Positions 1 to 7,654 of a DNA stretch of 14,172 bases are shown here, one piece after another. The notes below the pieces were generated by a model. That model was not told where the DNA came from. It ran no database searches and saw only the letters and a program-made list of their open reading frames with translations. A program made the position numbers and the translations under genes. The stretch's first letter is position 1. Each line of letters opens with the position of its first letter. The stretch spans positions 1 to 14,172 of the forward strand of contig CAMLDJ010000131.1 in NCBI GenBank assembly GCA_946478755.1, in the 5' to 3' direction. The stretch comes from an uncultured Pedobacter sp. (lineage in GTDB: Bacteria; Bacteroidota; Bacteroidia; Sphingobacteriales; Sphingobacteriaceae).

Positions 1-2
1 AC

Positions 3-749
3 TGGAATGAGCCATTAAATAGTTTTTACAAGGCTGCCTGCGAAAAAACACAAAGTTATTTTTCTGCTGCCCATATTGCAAAACCTATATTTCTTGGGGC
101 CTTTGACAACCTTTATTTAACTGGCATGCAAAGCAATGTGGGTTATACGAACTTATTGGCTTTTGCCAAAGCTACACCTTATATAGCTGGCGTCGATCTT
201 CACATACACCATGGGATCAATGAGGAGATGGTCCTGGCACTGAATTTTGCAAAGGAAAGAATAAGAGAAGATCAGAAAATGCTGGTAACGGAATTTTCGT
301 TGATGAAACACTGGCGGAATAACAACAACACCGACATTGCAGCTGCCTTTATAGCTGCGGCCAATGCCAGTACAACAGATAGGATTTTCCCTCCACCAGC
401 TAACCTATCCAAAAATTACCAGTATATAGATTACGCTTTAAAAAATCCAAGGCCGGCAGAAGAGTGGTACGCATTCTGGAAGAATTCGCCTTATCTCGAG
501 AATAGGAAGACCTATTTATGCGCTGGCTATAGTATTTTTAAAAGCACTGGAAATATTTTCCTGACATTTTATGCGCTAAGGCAATCTTACCCTTTAAATA
601 CAGATTTTACAGTCAGCACCGATCCATGGGTTTTAAATGGATTGTTTATGAACCGCTCTGTAGAGCCGCTAAACGGAAGGAGCCAGAAGTCCTACAGTTT
701 TCTGGATCAGTTTATCCAGATCGTAAACGATGAAAATCCCTGCAACTAA
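3..749 (+). CDS. TIM-barrel glycoside hydrolase, clan GH-A-like, 5'-truncated by the window edge
   Basis: The reading frame is open from base 3 to the TAA at 747-749, giving 248 residues with no start. The ATG at 126 is internal, because conserved sequence precedes it. The readable part opens with WNEP, the clan GH-A acid/base motif at the end of strand beta-4 (Glu at readable residue 3). It continues to VDLHIHH (about 64-70) and VTEFSL (Glu97), the expected nucleophile on beta-7. The missing part should hold the signal peptide and barrel strands 1-4. The C-terminal half resembles the protein at 7655-8836 closely enough to call them paralogues: TEFSL against PEFSL, and WVLNGLFMNRS against WFLNPLFLQKS. 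Its position 35 bp upstream of susC, on the same strand, suggests co-transcription. It is probably secreted and acts on the PUL glycan. The exact GH family and substrate are not recognised. The catalytic assignment is by motif only. Confidence 0.82.
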   Translation, partial: WNEPLNSFYKAACEKTQSYFSAAHIAKPIFLGAFDNLYLTGMQSNVGYTNLLAFAKATPYIAGVDLHIHHGINEEMVLALNFAKERIREDQKMLVTEFSLMKHWRNNNNTDIAAAFIAAANASTTDRIFPPPANLSKNYQYIDYALKNPRPAEEWYAFWKNSPYLENRKTYLCAGYSIFKSTGNIFLTFYALRQSYPLNTDFTVSTDPWVLNGLFMNRSVEPLNGRSQKSYSFLDQFIQIVNDENPCN

Positions 750-784
750 TTCTCATAACGAACCTTAAACCAAAGAAGACCAAT

Positions 785-3700
785 ATGAATCATTTTACTC
801 AACTGCTTGGCCACAAGCTAAAATACCTGATCGCCGGGCTATTTATTGCGCTATCGGGCACTTCATATGCGCAACAAACCCGCGTAACAGGAAAAGTCTC
901 CGGTACCGACGGCGATCCCCTTATTGGTGTTAGTATAGCCGTTAAAAATACAAAAGAGGCGACCCTGACGGATGCAAACGGGGCATATGCTTTAAGTATC
1001 ACTACAGCGAATCCTATATTGATCTTCAGATATATAGGTTATGCCGCTCAGGAAATTGAATTAAACGGAAGAACCAGCTTAAATGTGACCTTAAAATCGG
1101 AAAGTAAGGACTTAGACGAGATCGTGGTCATCGGTTATGGAAATGTTAGAAAAAGCGATTTAACCGGGGCGGTAGCTTCAATAAAGGCGGAGGACCTGAC
1201 AAAAGGCACCAATATCAATTTACAGCAGGCCTTACAGGGAAGGACTCCTGGCGTTCAGATCTATCAGAAAAGTGGCGAGCCCGGTGCCGCAATGAGTGTG
1301 CAGATACGGGGTATTACATCGATCACCGGCAATAATGCACCATTGTATGTCATCGATGGAATGCCGGTAAACGATGCAGTGGCTATCGGATCGGCCAGCA
1401 CGGGCGGTGCCACCAATAATCCCAATAACAGAACACCTTTAAATGCCCTGAATCCATCAGACATTGAATCCATGGAAATTTTAAAAGATGCTTCTGCTAC
1501 GGCTATTTATGGCTCCAGGGGTGCTAATGGTGTGGTGCTGATCACCACAAAAAAGGGGAAGACGGGGAAAATGACTGTTAATTATAACGCGACTTACGGC
1601 CAGCAGCAGATCGCCAATACCCAGGACTTTATGACAGGTGAGGAGTATACCGCAGTCATTAACGGTATCATTGCTGATGGTAATCTTAACCCCAGTGTTT
1701 ATCAACCTGTTTCAGGGACAAACTATAACACGAACTGGCAAAAATTATTATTAAGAGATGCCGCTATACAGTCGCACGACCTTTCTTTTAGCGGAGGCGC
1801 CAGCAATACCAAATATTACATTTCCGCAGGTTATTTTGATCAGAATGGCGTGATGCTCAATTCCGGCACCACCAGGTACAATGCAAAAGTAAATGTCGAA
1901 ACCAGTGTGCCATCCAAATACAGTGTCGGCATAAACTTCAGCACAGCCTATATCAGAGATAATTATAATGCCAATGGCGTTGGCTTAAATGACAATGCAA
2001 GCGCTTTATATATGGCCCAGAATTACGACCCAACGCAGCCGGCTTACGACACCGATGGATCTTATTTCAGATCCTCCCTGATGGCCCCGATGGACAATCC
2101 CTTAGCCGTTATTAACGGCCAGTATTCAATTGGTGATACCTATCGCACATTTGGAAATATGCATGCGGAATACTTCTTTGTTCCATCATTATCTGCAAAA
2201 GTAAGGCTGGGTGCAGACTTCAACAGTTCACAAAGATCTTTTTGGATAGACCCTTCCACCTTAACCGGGGCATCCTATGGAGGCTATGCTGATGTGCGGG
2301 ATGGCAAACGGGGTTATTACTTGCTGGAAGGCACGCTGAACTATAATAAAGAGTTTGGCATTCATAAAATATCAGCGGTAGGCGGTGCCACTTATGAGCG
2401 TTACACCTCCAGTTCATTGATTGCCAATGCGCGTTCCTTTGCATTACCGGATCTGACCTATTTCGCACTCGGTTCCGGTGTACCTACATTAAATGGCGTC
2501 GGCAATGGGGTACAGGAAAATATATTGTTATCTTATTTAGGCCGGGTAAATTACTCCCTTTTAAATAAATACCTGTTTACCGCCTCTTTAAGGGTAGATG
2601 GTTCGGCAAGATTCGGACCGGAGAACAGGTTCGGTTACTTTCCTTCCGCTGCTGTGGCATGGAAAGTTAAACAGGAGGATTTTCTCAAGGACATCAGTTT
2701 TATCGATGACCTGAAGCTGAGAGCCAGTTATGGAGCTATCGGTAATCAGCCCAACAGCAATTATCTTTATTTTACTACCTATTCCGGCGGAAGAGATGCT
2801 GTTTTCAACGGACAAAGGGTAAGCACTTTAGCTCCTTCACGTAGCCCGAATGCTGCTTTGCAATGGGAATCTGCCCAACAGATTGATCTGGGATTTGATT
2901 TTGGCCTGATCAGGTCAAGGATCACAGGAAGCCTGGATTATTATAACCGAAAAACTTCTAATCTTCTGTACAGTGTGCCACAGCCATTGAGTTCCGGTTT
3001 CGCAGCAAAAACAGAAAATGTCGGTGCGATGAGAAATACGGGATGGGAGTTAGCACTGAACGGTACGCTGGTAGATGGTAAAGATTTTAAACTGGATGCT
3101 AATTTTAACCTTACCACCTTAAAAAATGAGATTCTCAGCCTGGGAGGGGTGTCGGAGTTCATAGGAACCGGGCCCGGCAACGTTGGCGAGTACAGCATAC
3201 TTAGGCCTGGAGAATCTATAGGCTCTTTTTACGGGTATGTTGTTGACGGTATCTGGCAAACAGGCGATGATTTCTCCAGTGCACAACCAGGAGTGAGACC
3301 CGGAGACTTCAAATACAGGGATCAGGATGGGAACAAATTAATTAACGCCAATGACCAGGTCATACTGGGCAGTTCTCTTCCTGATTTTTATTACGGTTTC
3401 AACACCAATTTAAGTTATAAAGACCTTTCTCTTTCTGTATTCGTGGAGGGTTCACACGGTGCGAAAATGTTAAATAGCAGTTTAATGGATTCTTATTACG
3501 CAGTAGATTTCAGGAGAAACAAACTAGCCGATTTGTACCTGAACAGGTGGACAGCAACCAATCCAAGCACCGAATATCCGTCTTTTATACCAGGAGACGT
3601 TCAGGGTGCAAGAAAAGTGAACAACAAAACGGTAGAAGATGCGTCGTATCTAAGGTTGCAGTCGGTCCGGCTCGCTTACAAATTGCCCCTCAGCAAGTAC

Positions 3701-3874
3701 AAATTTATCAGCAATGCGACCATATTTATCAGTGGCCAGAATCTGTACACTTTCACCAAATACAGCGGTGTAGACCCTGCAATAAATGCCAATGGCGACG
3801 ATATCTTGAGGGTAGATTATAACTCCTATCCTTTAACCAGAACTTTTACCGGCGGAATTAGCGTTCAGTTTTAA
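785..3874 (+). CDS. SusC/RagA family TonB-dependent outer-membrane transporter
   Basis: This 1029-residue outer-membrane beta-barrel imports oligosaccharides in a complex with the SusD lipoprotein encoded next. The N-terminus has a basic stretch and a hydrophobic core ending in GTSYAQ, a signal peptide cleaved near residue 29-30. Residues 33-104 form a carboxypeptidase-D regulatory-like domain (RVTGKV...PLIGVSI). The segment DEIVVIGYG (111-119) precedes the plug. The plug (about 120-260) carries the SusC signatures QALQGRTPGVQI, PLYVIDGMP and IYGSRGANGVVLITTKKG. The rest is barrel, ending in the C-terminal Phe usual for outer-membrane proteins (GGISVQF). No STN domain precedes the regulatory domain, so there is no sign of direct signalling to an anti-sigma factor. 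The length is normal for the family. There is an 18-bp gap to susD, so the two genes are surely co-transcribed. The ATG at 785 is chosen because it gives a complete signal peptide. Confidence 0.97.
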   Translation: MNHFTQLLGHKLKYLIAGLFIALSGTSYAQQTRVTGKVSGTDGDPLIGVSIAVKNTKEATLTDANGAYALSITTANPILIFRYIGYAAQEIELNGRTSLNVTLKSESKDLDEIVVIGYGNVRKSDLTGAVASIKAEDLTKGTNINLQQALQGRTPGVQIYQKSGEPGAAMSVQIRGITSITGNNAPLYVIDGMPVNDAVAIGSASTGGATNNPNNRTPLNALNPSDIESMEILKDASATAIYGSRGANGVVLITTKKGKTGKMTVNYNATYGQQQIANTQDFMTGEEYTAVINGIIADGNLNPSVYQPVSGTNYNTNWQKLLLRDAAIQSHDLSFSGGASNTKYYISAGYFDQNGVMLNSGTTRYNAKVNVETSVPSKYSVGINFSTAYIRDNYNANGVGLNDNASALYMAQNYDPTQPAYDTDGSYFRSSLMAPMDNPLAVINGQYSIGDTYRTFGNMHAEYFFVPSLSAKVRLGADFNSSQRSFWIDPSTLTGASYGGYADVRDGKRGYYLLEGTLNYNKEFGIHKISAVGGATYERYTSSSLIANARSFALPDLTYFALGSGVPTLNGVGNGVQENILLSYLGRVNYSLLNKYLFTASLRVDGSARFGPENRFGYFPSAAVAWKVKQEDFLKDISFIDDLKLRASYGAIGNQPNSNYLYFTTYSGGRDAVFNGQRVSTLAPSRSPNAALQWESAQQIDLGFDFGLIRSRITGSLDYYNRKTSNLLYSVPQPLSSGFAAKTENVGAMRNTGWELALNGTLVDGKDFKLDANFNLTTLKNEILSLGGVSEFIGTGPGNVGEYSILRPGESIGSFYGYVVDGIWQTGDDFSSAQPGVRPGDFKYRDQDGNKLINANDQVILGSSLPDFYYGFNTNLSYKDLSLSVFVEGSHGAKMLNSSLMDSYYAVDFRRNKLADLYLNRWTATNPSTEYPSFIPGDVQGARKVNNKTVEDASYLRLQSVRLAYKLPLSKYKFISNATIFISGQNLYTFTKYSGVDPAINANGDDILRVDYNSYPLTRTFTGGISVQF

Positions 3875-3892
3875 TCTAAAAAATAAAATAAG

Positions 3893-5368
3893 ATGAAAAA
3901 TATTTCTATATATATATGCCTGCTGGCACTGACAACCGGCTTGGTTTCCTGCAAAAAGTTATTGGAGGTAACGCCAAACTCGGAATTCGCTCCCGGCAAT
4001 GTACTAACTACAGAAAATGGTATTAAATCTCTACTGTTTTCTGCATACGCACAACAGCAAACCCAACAAAACTCCAGATTTGTAATTAATGACTCAGAAA
4101 TGTGCACCGACATGGCATTCAATTCCGGTGGTGCAGAAAATGGTCAGTTACTTCCCATTATCAACTTTACCTGGAATACAGATGTATTGACATTTCAAGG
4201 TGATATCTGGGCACCCAATTACCGATGTATCAGAGATGCCAACGGTGTGATAGAAAACATAGACCAGGTAAAAACATCTGATGCCACCAAAAGACTGTTC
4301 AAGGCCGAAGCACGTGTTTTGAGAGCACATGCTTATACCATCCTTTACAATTGTTTTGGCCCTGTACCGTTAAGGATTTCCACATCACAATCAGGGGATC
4401 TGGCCAGAGCAACAGATGACGAAATGAAGGCTTTTATAGAAACAGAAATTATGGAATCCGTAGCTGATCTGCCTGATCCCGGGAAAGAAGATGCTTTTGG
4501 CCGGATGAATAAAGGGAATGCAACCGGCATTCTTGCGAAATTTTATTTGAACACCAAACAATGGCAGAAAGCTGCCGATGCAGCTAAAACAGTGATCGAC
4601 TTCAACTATTATACGACCAATCAATACCCGTTTAAAGATCTGTTTAAAGTAGCCAACGAAGGTATAAGTAACAAAGAGATGATGTTGGTTCTGCAGTGCA
4701 GAAATGAAGTCGATTTCGGCAACTGGTTTATGGCCGGCGCTTTACCTCCCGCTTTTAAAAGTACGCCACAGGTACCCGAATTTGTGTACCAGCCAACAAT
4801 GTCCAACTTTGCCACGCAATACCGCCTGCGAACCGCATTTGTCAATACCATAGCTGCAAATGATCTGCGACGTTCTTTAATCTGTACCAGCTATATTAAC
4901 AATAGCAATGCAACTGTAAATATATTAGCAGGGGACAATGCAAGAAGCTTTAAATATTGGGATAACAGTACTATTGGCAACAATAGTGGTAATGATGTGC
5001 CTATCTTGAGGTATGCGGATATCCTGCTGTGCAGAGCGGAAGCATTAAACGAATTATCAGCTATTCCACCGGGAGAATGTTTTACGCTGATCAACCAGGT
5101 AAGAACGAGAGCCGGTTTACCAAACCTTACGCTAATAGAGGCGCCGACCAAGGAAAGTTTTAAAACTGCCCTTTTCAGGGAAAGAGGCTGGGAGTTCATT
5201 TCCGAAGGTAAGCGGCGCGAAGACCTGATTCGCCAGGGCACCTTTATTTCCTCTGCAATAGCCCGCGGCATATCTTCAGAATTGGCCACTGCAGATAAAG
5301 TTCTGTTCCCGATTCCCTTATCAGAAATACAAGCCAATAAACTCTGTATACAAAACCAGGGTTACTAA
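3893..5368 (+). CDS. SusD/RagB family outer-membrane glycan-binding lipoprotein
   Basis: This 491-residue surface lipoprotein partners the SusC barrel and binds glycan as a lid over it. The signal peptide ends in GLVSC with the lipidated Cys at residue 20, followed by KKLLEV, a usual SusD beginning. The N-terminal SusD-like domain contains the TPR-type helices AEARVLRAHAYTILYNCFGPVPL-like at about 138-160 (quoted here as the conserved A-E-A-R...R-A-H-A-Y...F-G-x-V-P-L pattern). The C-terminal RagB/SusD domain shows ILRYADILLCRAEALNEL near 370-388, the strongly conserved FRERGWEFISEGKRREDL near 428-446, and the closing IQNQGY typical of the family. The length is normal. It starts 18 bp after the susC stop in an A-rich context without a Shine-Dalgarno site, as expected in Bacteroidota. 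The glycan specificity cannot be read from the sequence. A perfect hairpin follows the stop codon. Confidence 0.96.
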   Translation: MKNISIYICLLALTTGLVSCKKLLEVTPNSEFAPGNVLTTENGIKSLLFSAYAQQQTQQNSRFVINDSEMCTDMAFNSGGAENGQLLPIINFTWNTDVLTFQGDIWAPNYRCIRDANGVIENIDQVKTSDATKRLFKAEARVLRAHAYTILYNCFGPVPLRISTSQSGDLARATDDEMKAFIETEIMESVADLPDPGKEDAFGRMNKGNATGILAKFYLNTKQWQKAADAAKTVIDFNYYTTNQYPFKDLFKVANEGISNKEMMLVLQCRNEVDFGNWFMAGALPPAFKSTPQVPEFVYQPTMSNFATQYRLRTAFVNTIAANDLRRSLICTSYINNSNATVNILAGDNARSFKYWDNSTIGNNSGNDVPILRYADILLCRAEALNELSAIPPGECFTLINQVRTRAGLPNLTLIEAPTKESFKTALFRERGWEFISEGKRREDLIRQGTFISSAIARGISSELATADKVLFPIPLSEIQANKLCIQNQGY

Positions 5369-5377
5369 TATTTATTC

Positions 5378-5402
5378 AGGAAAGACCTAAGCGGTCTTTC
5401 CT
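5378..5402 (+). terminator. Intercistronic hairpin after susD (partial terminator or mRNA-stabilising stem)
   Basis: AGGAAAGACC (5378-5387) pairs perfectly with GGTCTTTCCT (5393-5402) around a 5-nt loop, TAAGC. That is 10 bp without mismatch, followed by a short T-rich stretch (TTTC) rather than a long T-run. It lies 9 nt after the susD stop and 21 nt before the next start. Such a stem between susCD and the enzyme genes would suit partial termination or 3'-end protection, making susCD mRNA more abundant than the enzyme mRNA. That role is inferred. The pairing itself is seen directly. Confidence 0.65.
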
Positions 5403-5423
5403 TTCATCCAAATTTCATTTCTT

Positions 5424-6482
5424 ATGATCAGATATATTTTCCCTATAGTCCTTACACTTTTATCACTGGGTTTACATGCACAGTCTTCCAGATGGACAGA
5501 AGAGAAAGCAAATGCATGGTATCAACAACAAGCCTGGCCAAGAGGCTGCAATTTCCAACCCAGTACCGCCATCAACCAATTGGAAATGTTTCAAAAAGAC
5601 AGCTATGATCCGGTAACCATTGACAGAGAACTGGGTTGGGCTCAGGATCTGGGGTTCAACACCATGCGGGTATACCTTCATCACCAGCTGTGGACATCAG
5701 ACAAAACAGGCTTTAAAGACCGTTTAAATAATTATTTAAAGATCTCTGATAAACATGGGATCAAAACCATCCTGGTGTTTTTTGACGATTGCTGGAACGA
5801 TACCTATAAACCTGGCAAACAACCTGAGCCTAAGACCGGCGTTCACAACAGTGGATGGGTACGGGATCCCGGAACGATGATCTATACGCACCCCGATACG
5901 CTGGCAGTTTTAGAAGCCTATGTTAAAGACATCATGACCACTTTTAAAACTGACAAAAGAATTCTGATGTGGGACCTGTATAATGAGCCTGGAAACAACA
6001 AGCAGTTCGAGAAAAGCCTGCCACTGCTAAAAGCCGTTTTCCAATGGGCCAGAGCCGTAAATGCTGAACAGCCGGTCACTGCAGCTGTCTGGTCAAATGA
6101 CAAGAATTTTTTTGGCCTGAATACCTTTCAACTCCAAAACTCAGATGTGATTACCTACCATAACTACAGTTATATCGAGAACCATAAAAATGCCATTGAC
6201 ACCTTAAGAAAGTACAAAAGGCCCCTCATCTGCTCAGAATATATGGCCCGCAGAAACGGCAGTCTGTTCCAGATCATCATGCCTTTATTAAAGAAAGAAA
6301 AAATAGGGGCCATTAACTGGGGTTTTGTATCCGGTAAAACAAATACCATTTATGCATGGGACACCCCAATGCCTGGCGGAAAAGAACCCGCCCTTTGGTT
6401 TCATGATATTTTAAGAAAAGACGGCAAGCCATTCAGTGCGTCGGAAGTTGAGTTCATCAGGGAGTTAAATGGTAAGAAATAA
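5424..6482 (+). CDS. Secreted glycoside hydrolase, GH5-like (cellulase-fold, clan GH-A)
   Basis: This is a 352-residue single-domain retaining glycosidase with a (beta/alpha)8 barrel. Residues 1-20 are a signal peptide ending in LHAQ. WPRGCNFQPSTA (38-49) and DLGFNTMRVYLHHQLW (75-90) are the first barrel strands, as in cellulase-type GH5 relatives. LMWDLYNEPGN (181-191) supplies the acid/base Glu188. TYHNY (244-248) carries the substrate-side His246. LICSEYMAR (268-276) supplies the nucleophile Glu272. The INWGF segment (297-301) supplies the aromatic residue on beta-8. Bacteroidota homologues of this type are often auto-labelled 1,4-beta-xylanase or cellulase-family hydrolase. That label is weak, and an exo-acting enzyme on another glycan is equally possible. 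There is no carbohydrate-binding module. It is the first enzyme gene after susCD, and the next gene starts 7 nt after its stop. The fold and catalytic pair are well supported. The substrate is not. Confidence 0.87.
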   Translation: MIRYIFPIVLTLLSLGLHAQSSRWTEEKANAWYQQQAWPRGCNFQPSTAINQLEMFQKDSYDPVTIDRELGWAQDLGFNTMRVYLHHQLWTSDKTGFKDRLNNYLKISDKHGIKTILVFFDDCWNDTYKPGKQPEPKTGVHNSGWVRDPGTMIYTHPDTLAVLEAYVKDIMTTFKTDKRILMWDLYNEPGNNKQFEKSLPLLKAVFQWARAVNAEQPVTAAVWSNDKNFFGLNTFQLQNSDVITYHNYSYIENHKNAIDTLRKYKRPLICSEYMARRNGSLFQIIMPLLKKEKIGAINWGFVSGKTNTIYAWDTPMPGGKEPALWFHDILRKDGKPFSASEVEFIRELNGKK

Positions 6483-6489
6483 CATCAAT

Positions 6490-7650
6490 ATGTCAATTCA
6501 CATAAGAATTAGTGCCGGTTTGTTGCTGCTTGCGCTCTTTACAAACGCTTGTGCACAACAGAAAAACGAGGCAGGCCTAACAAAGACTTTTAGCGATCCC
6601 GCTGCACCTGTGGGTGATCTATCGCTTACCGTACCAGCTGTGGTCAAGCCCATACTTGATGTCTGGATGAGAGATACCTACGTCACCTATGGCCCGGATG
6701 GTTTTTATTATCTTACAGGAACAACCGCGACACCTGGCAGAGTTTTTCCCGGCCAGGTACACTGCTGGGACTATAACGATGGTTTATACCTATGGCGGTC
6801 TAAGGATCTTAAAAACTGGGAGGCACTCGGCGCAATCTGGTCATTTGACAAAGATGCTGCTGCCTGGCAAAAGAAGGGAACGCCTGTTAAGCCCGGAGCA
6901 CAATCGCTGAATGGCGACCCTTTGGATTCCATATACCGGGCGGTTTGGGCCCCGGAGCTCCACTATATGAAAAATCAAAAGAAATGGTTGTTAGTTGCCT
7001 GCCTTAACGGAGGGAACGGGTCTTTTGTTCTGGAAAGCGTATCGGGTAAACCCGAAGGGCCTTATAAAAACATCAAAGGGAACGAAAATAAAGCTATTTT
7101 TGATAACATAGACCTGAGCATCTTTGAAGATACTGACGGCGAGGCTTACCTGGTTGGCCATAATCACTATATTGCCAAAATGAAAAAAGATCTGAGTGAT
7201 GTTGCTGAGCCCTTCAAAACACTTAAAGAAACGCCTTATAACCCGGAACCCTATATCGAAGGGGTTTGGCTGGATAAGCACGAGGGAAAATATCAACTGG
7301 TACAAACCGTATGGTCCGTCCCCCAGGCAGATAAAACCTATAGCTACATCAGAAATGATAAAAAAGACAAGATCTTATACAGTTATGATGTAGTCGTGGC
7401 TGAATCAGATCATATTTACGGCCCATACGGACCGCGGTATCCGGCCATCCTCCAGGGCGGACACAATAATTTCTTTAAGGATAAAGATGGGAACTGGTGG
7501 TCGACCACCTTTTTTAACCCCCGGGGCGTAATGGGAACAAAGTATCCTGTCACGTGCAGACCAGCCGTTGTTCCTTTACAATGGAAGAACAATCGATTAA
7601 TGCCAGATCCGGAAGCAGCAAATGATTTCTATTCCACCTTAAAAAATTAA
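6490..7650 (+). CDS. GH43-like five-bladed beta-propeller glycosidase
   Basis: This 386-residue inverting glycosidase would be of the arabinofuranosidase/xylosidase/galactanase type. The expected GH43 triad is visible: the general base Asp62 in WMRDTYVTY, the pKa-modulating Asp208 in DNIDLSIFED, and the general acid Glu257 in PYIEGVW. The family marker AVWAPELHY lies at 151-159, and His325 in QGGHNNFF could be the propeller-axis His. The base motif reads RDTY where RDPY is more common. The protein is the catalytic propeller alone, with no C-terminal beta-sandwich. The N-terminus is exported: LLLLALFTNAC followed by AQQ, read either as a weak lipobox with Cys21 or as a type-I site after ACA. 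The ATG at 6490 is preferred because it gives a compact signal peptide and lies 7 nt after the previous stop. An in-frame ATG at 6469 would overlap that gene by 14 nt and add seven residues. The next gene starts 4 nt after the stop. Specificity cannot be inferred. Confidence 0.88.
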   Translation: MSIHIRISAGLLLLALFTNACAQQKNEAGLTKTFSDPAAPVGDLSLTVPAVVKPILDVWMRDTYVTYGPDGFYYLTGTTATPGRVFPGQVHCWDYNDGLYLWRSKDLKNWEALGAIWSFDKDAAAWQKKGTPVKPGAQSLNGDPLDSIYRAVWAPELHYMKNQKKWLLVACLNGGNGSFVLESVSGKPEGPYKNIKGNENKAIFDNIDLSIFEDTDGEAYLVGHNHYIAKMKKDLSDVAEPFKTLKETPYNPEPYIEGVWLDKHEGKYQLVQTVWSVPQADKTYSYIRNDKKDKILYSYDVVVAESDHIYGPYGPRYPAILQGGHNNFFKDKDGNWWSTTFFNPRGVMGTKYPVTCRPAVVPLQWKNNRLMPDPEAANDFYSTLKN

Positions 7651-7654
7651 TAGG

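Noticed and set aside
126..749. ATG at 126 as the start of the first gene
   Set aside because: The same frame is open back to base 3 and contains the WNEP catalytic motif and further barrel sequence, so the gene is truncated by the window rather than starting there.
4891..5337. 148-codon open frame on the minus strand inside susD
   Set aside because: It lies wholly opposite a well-conserved SusD C-terminal domain and has no recognisable motif; a shadow frame.
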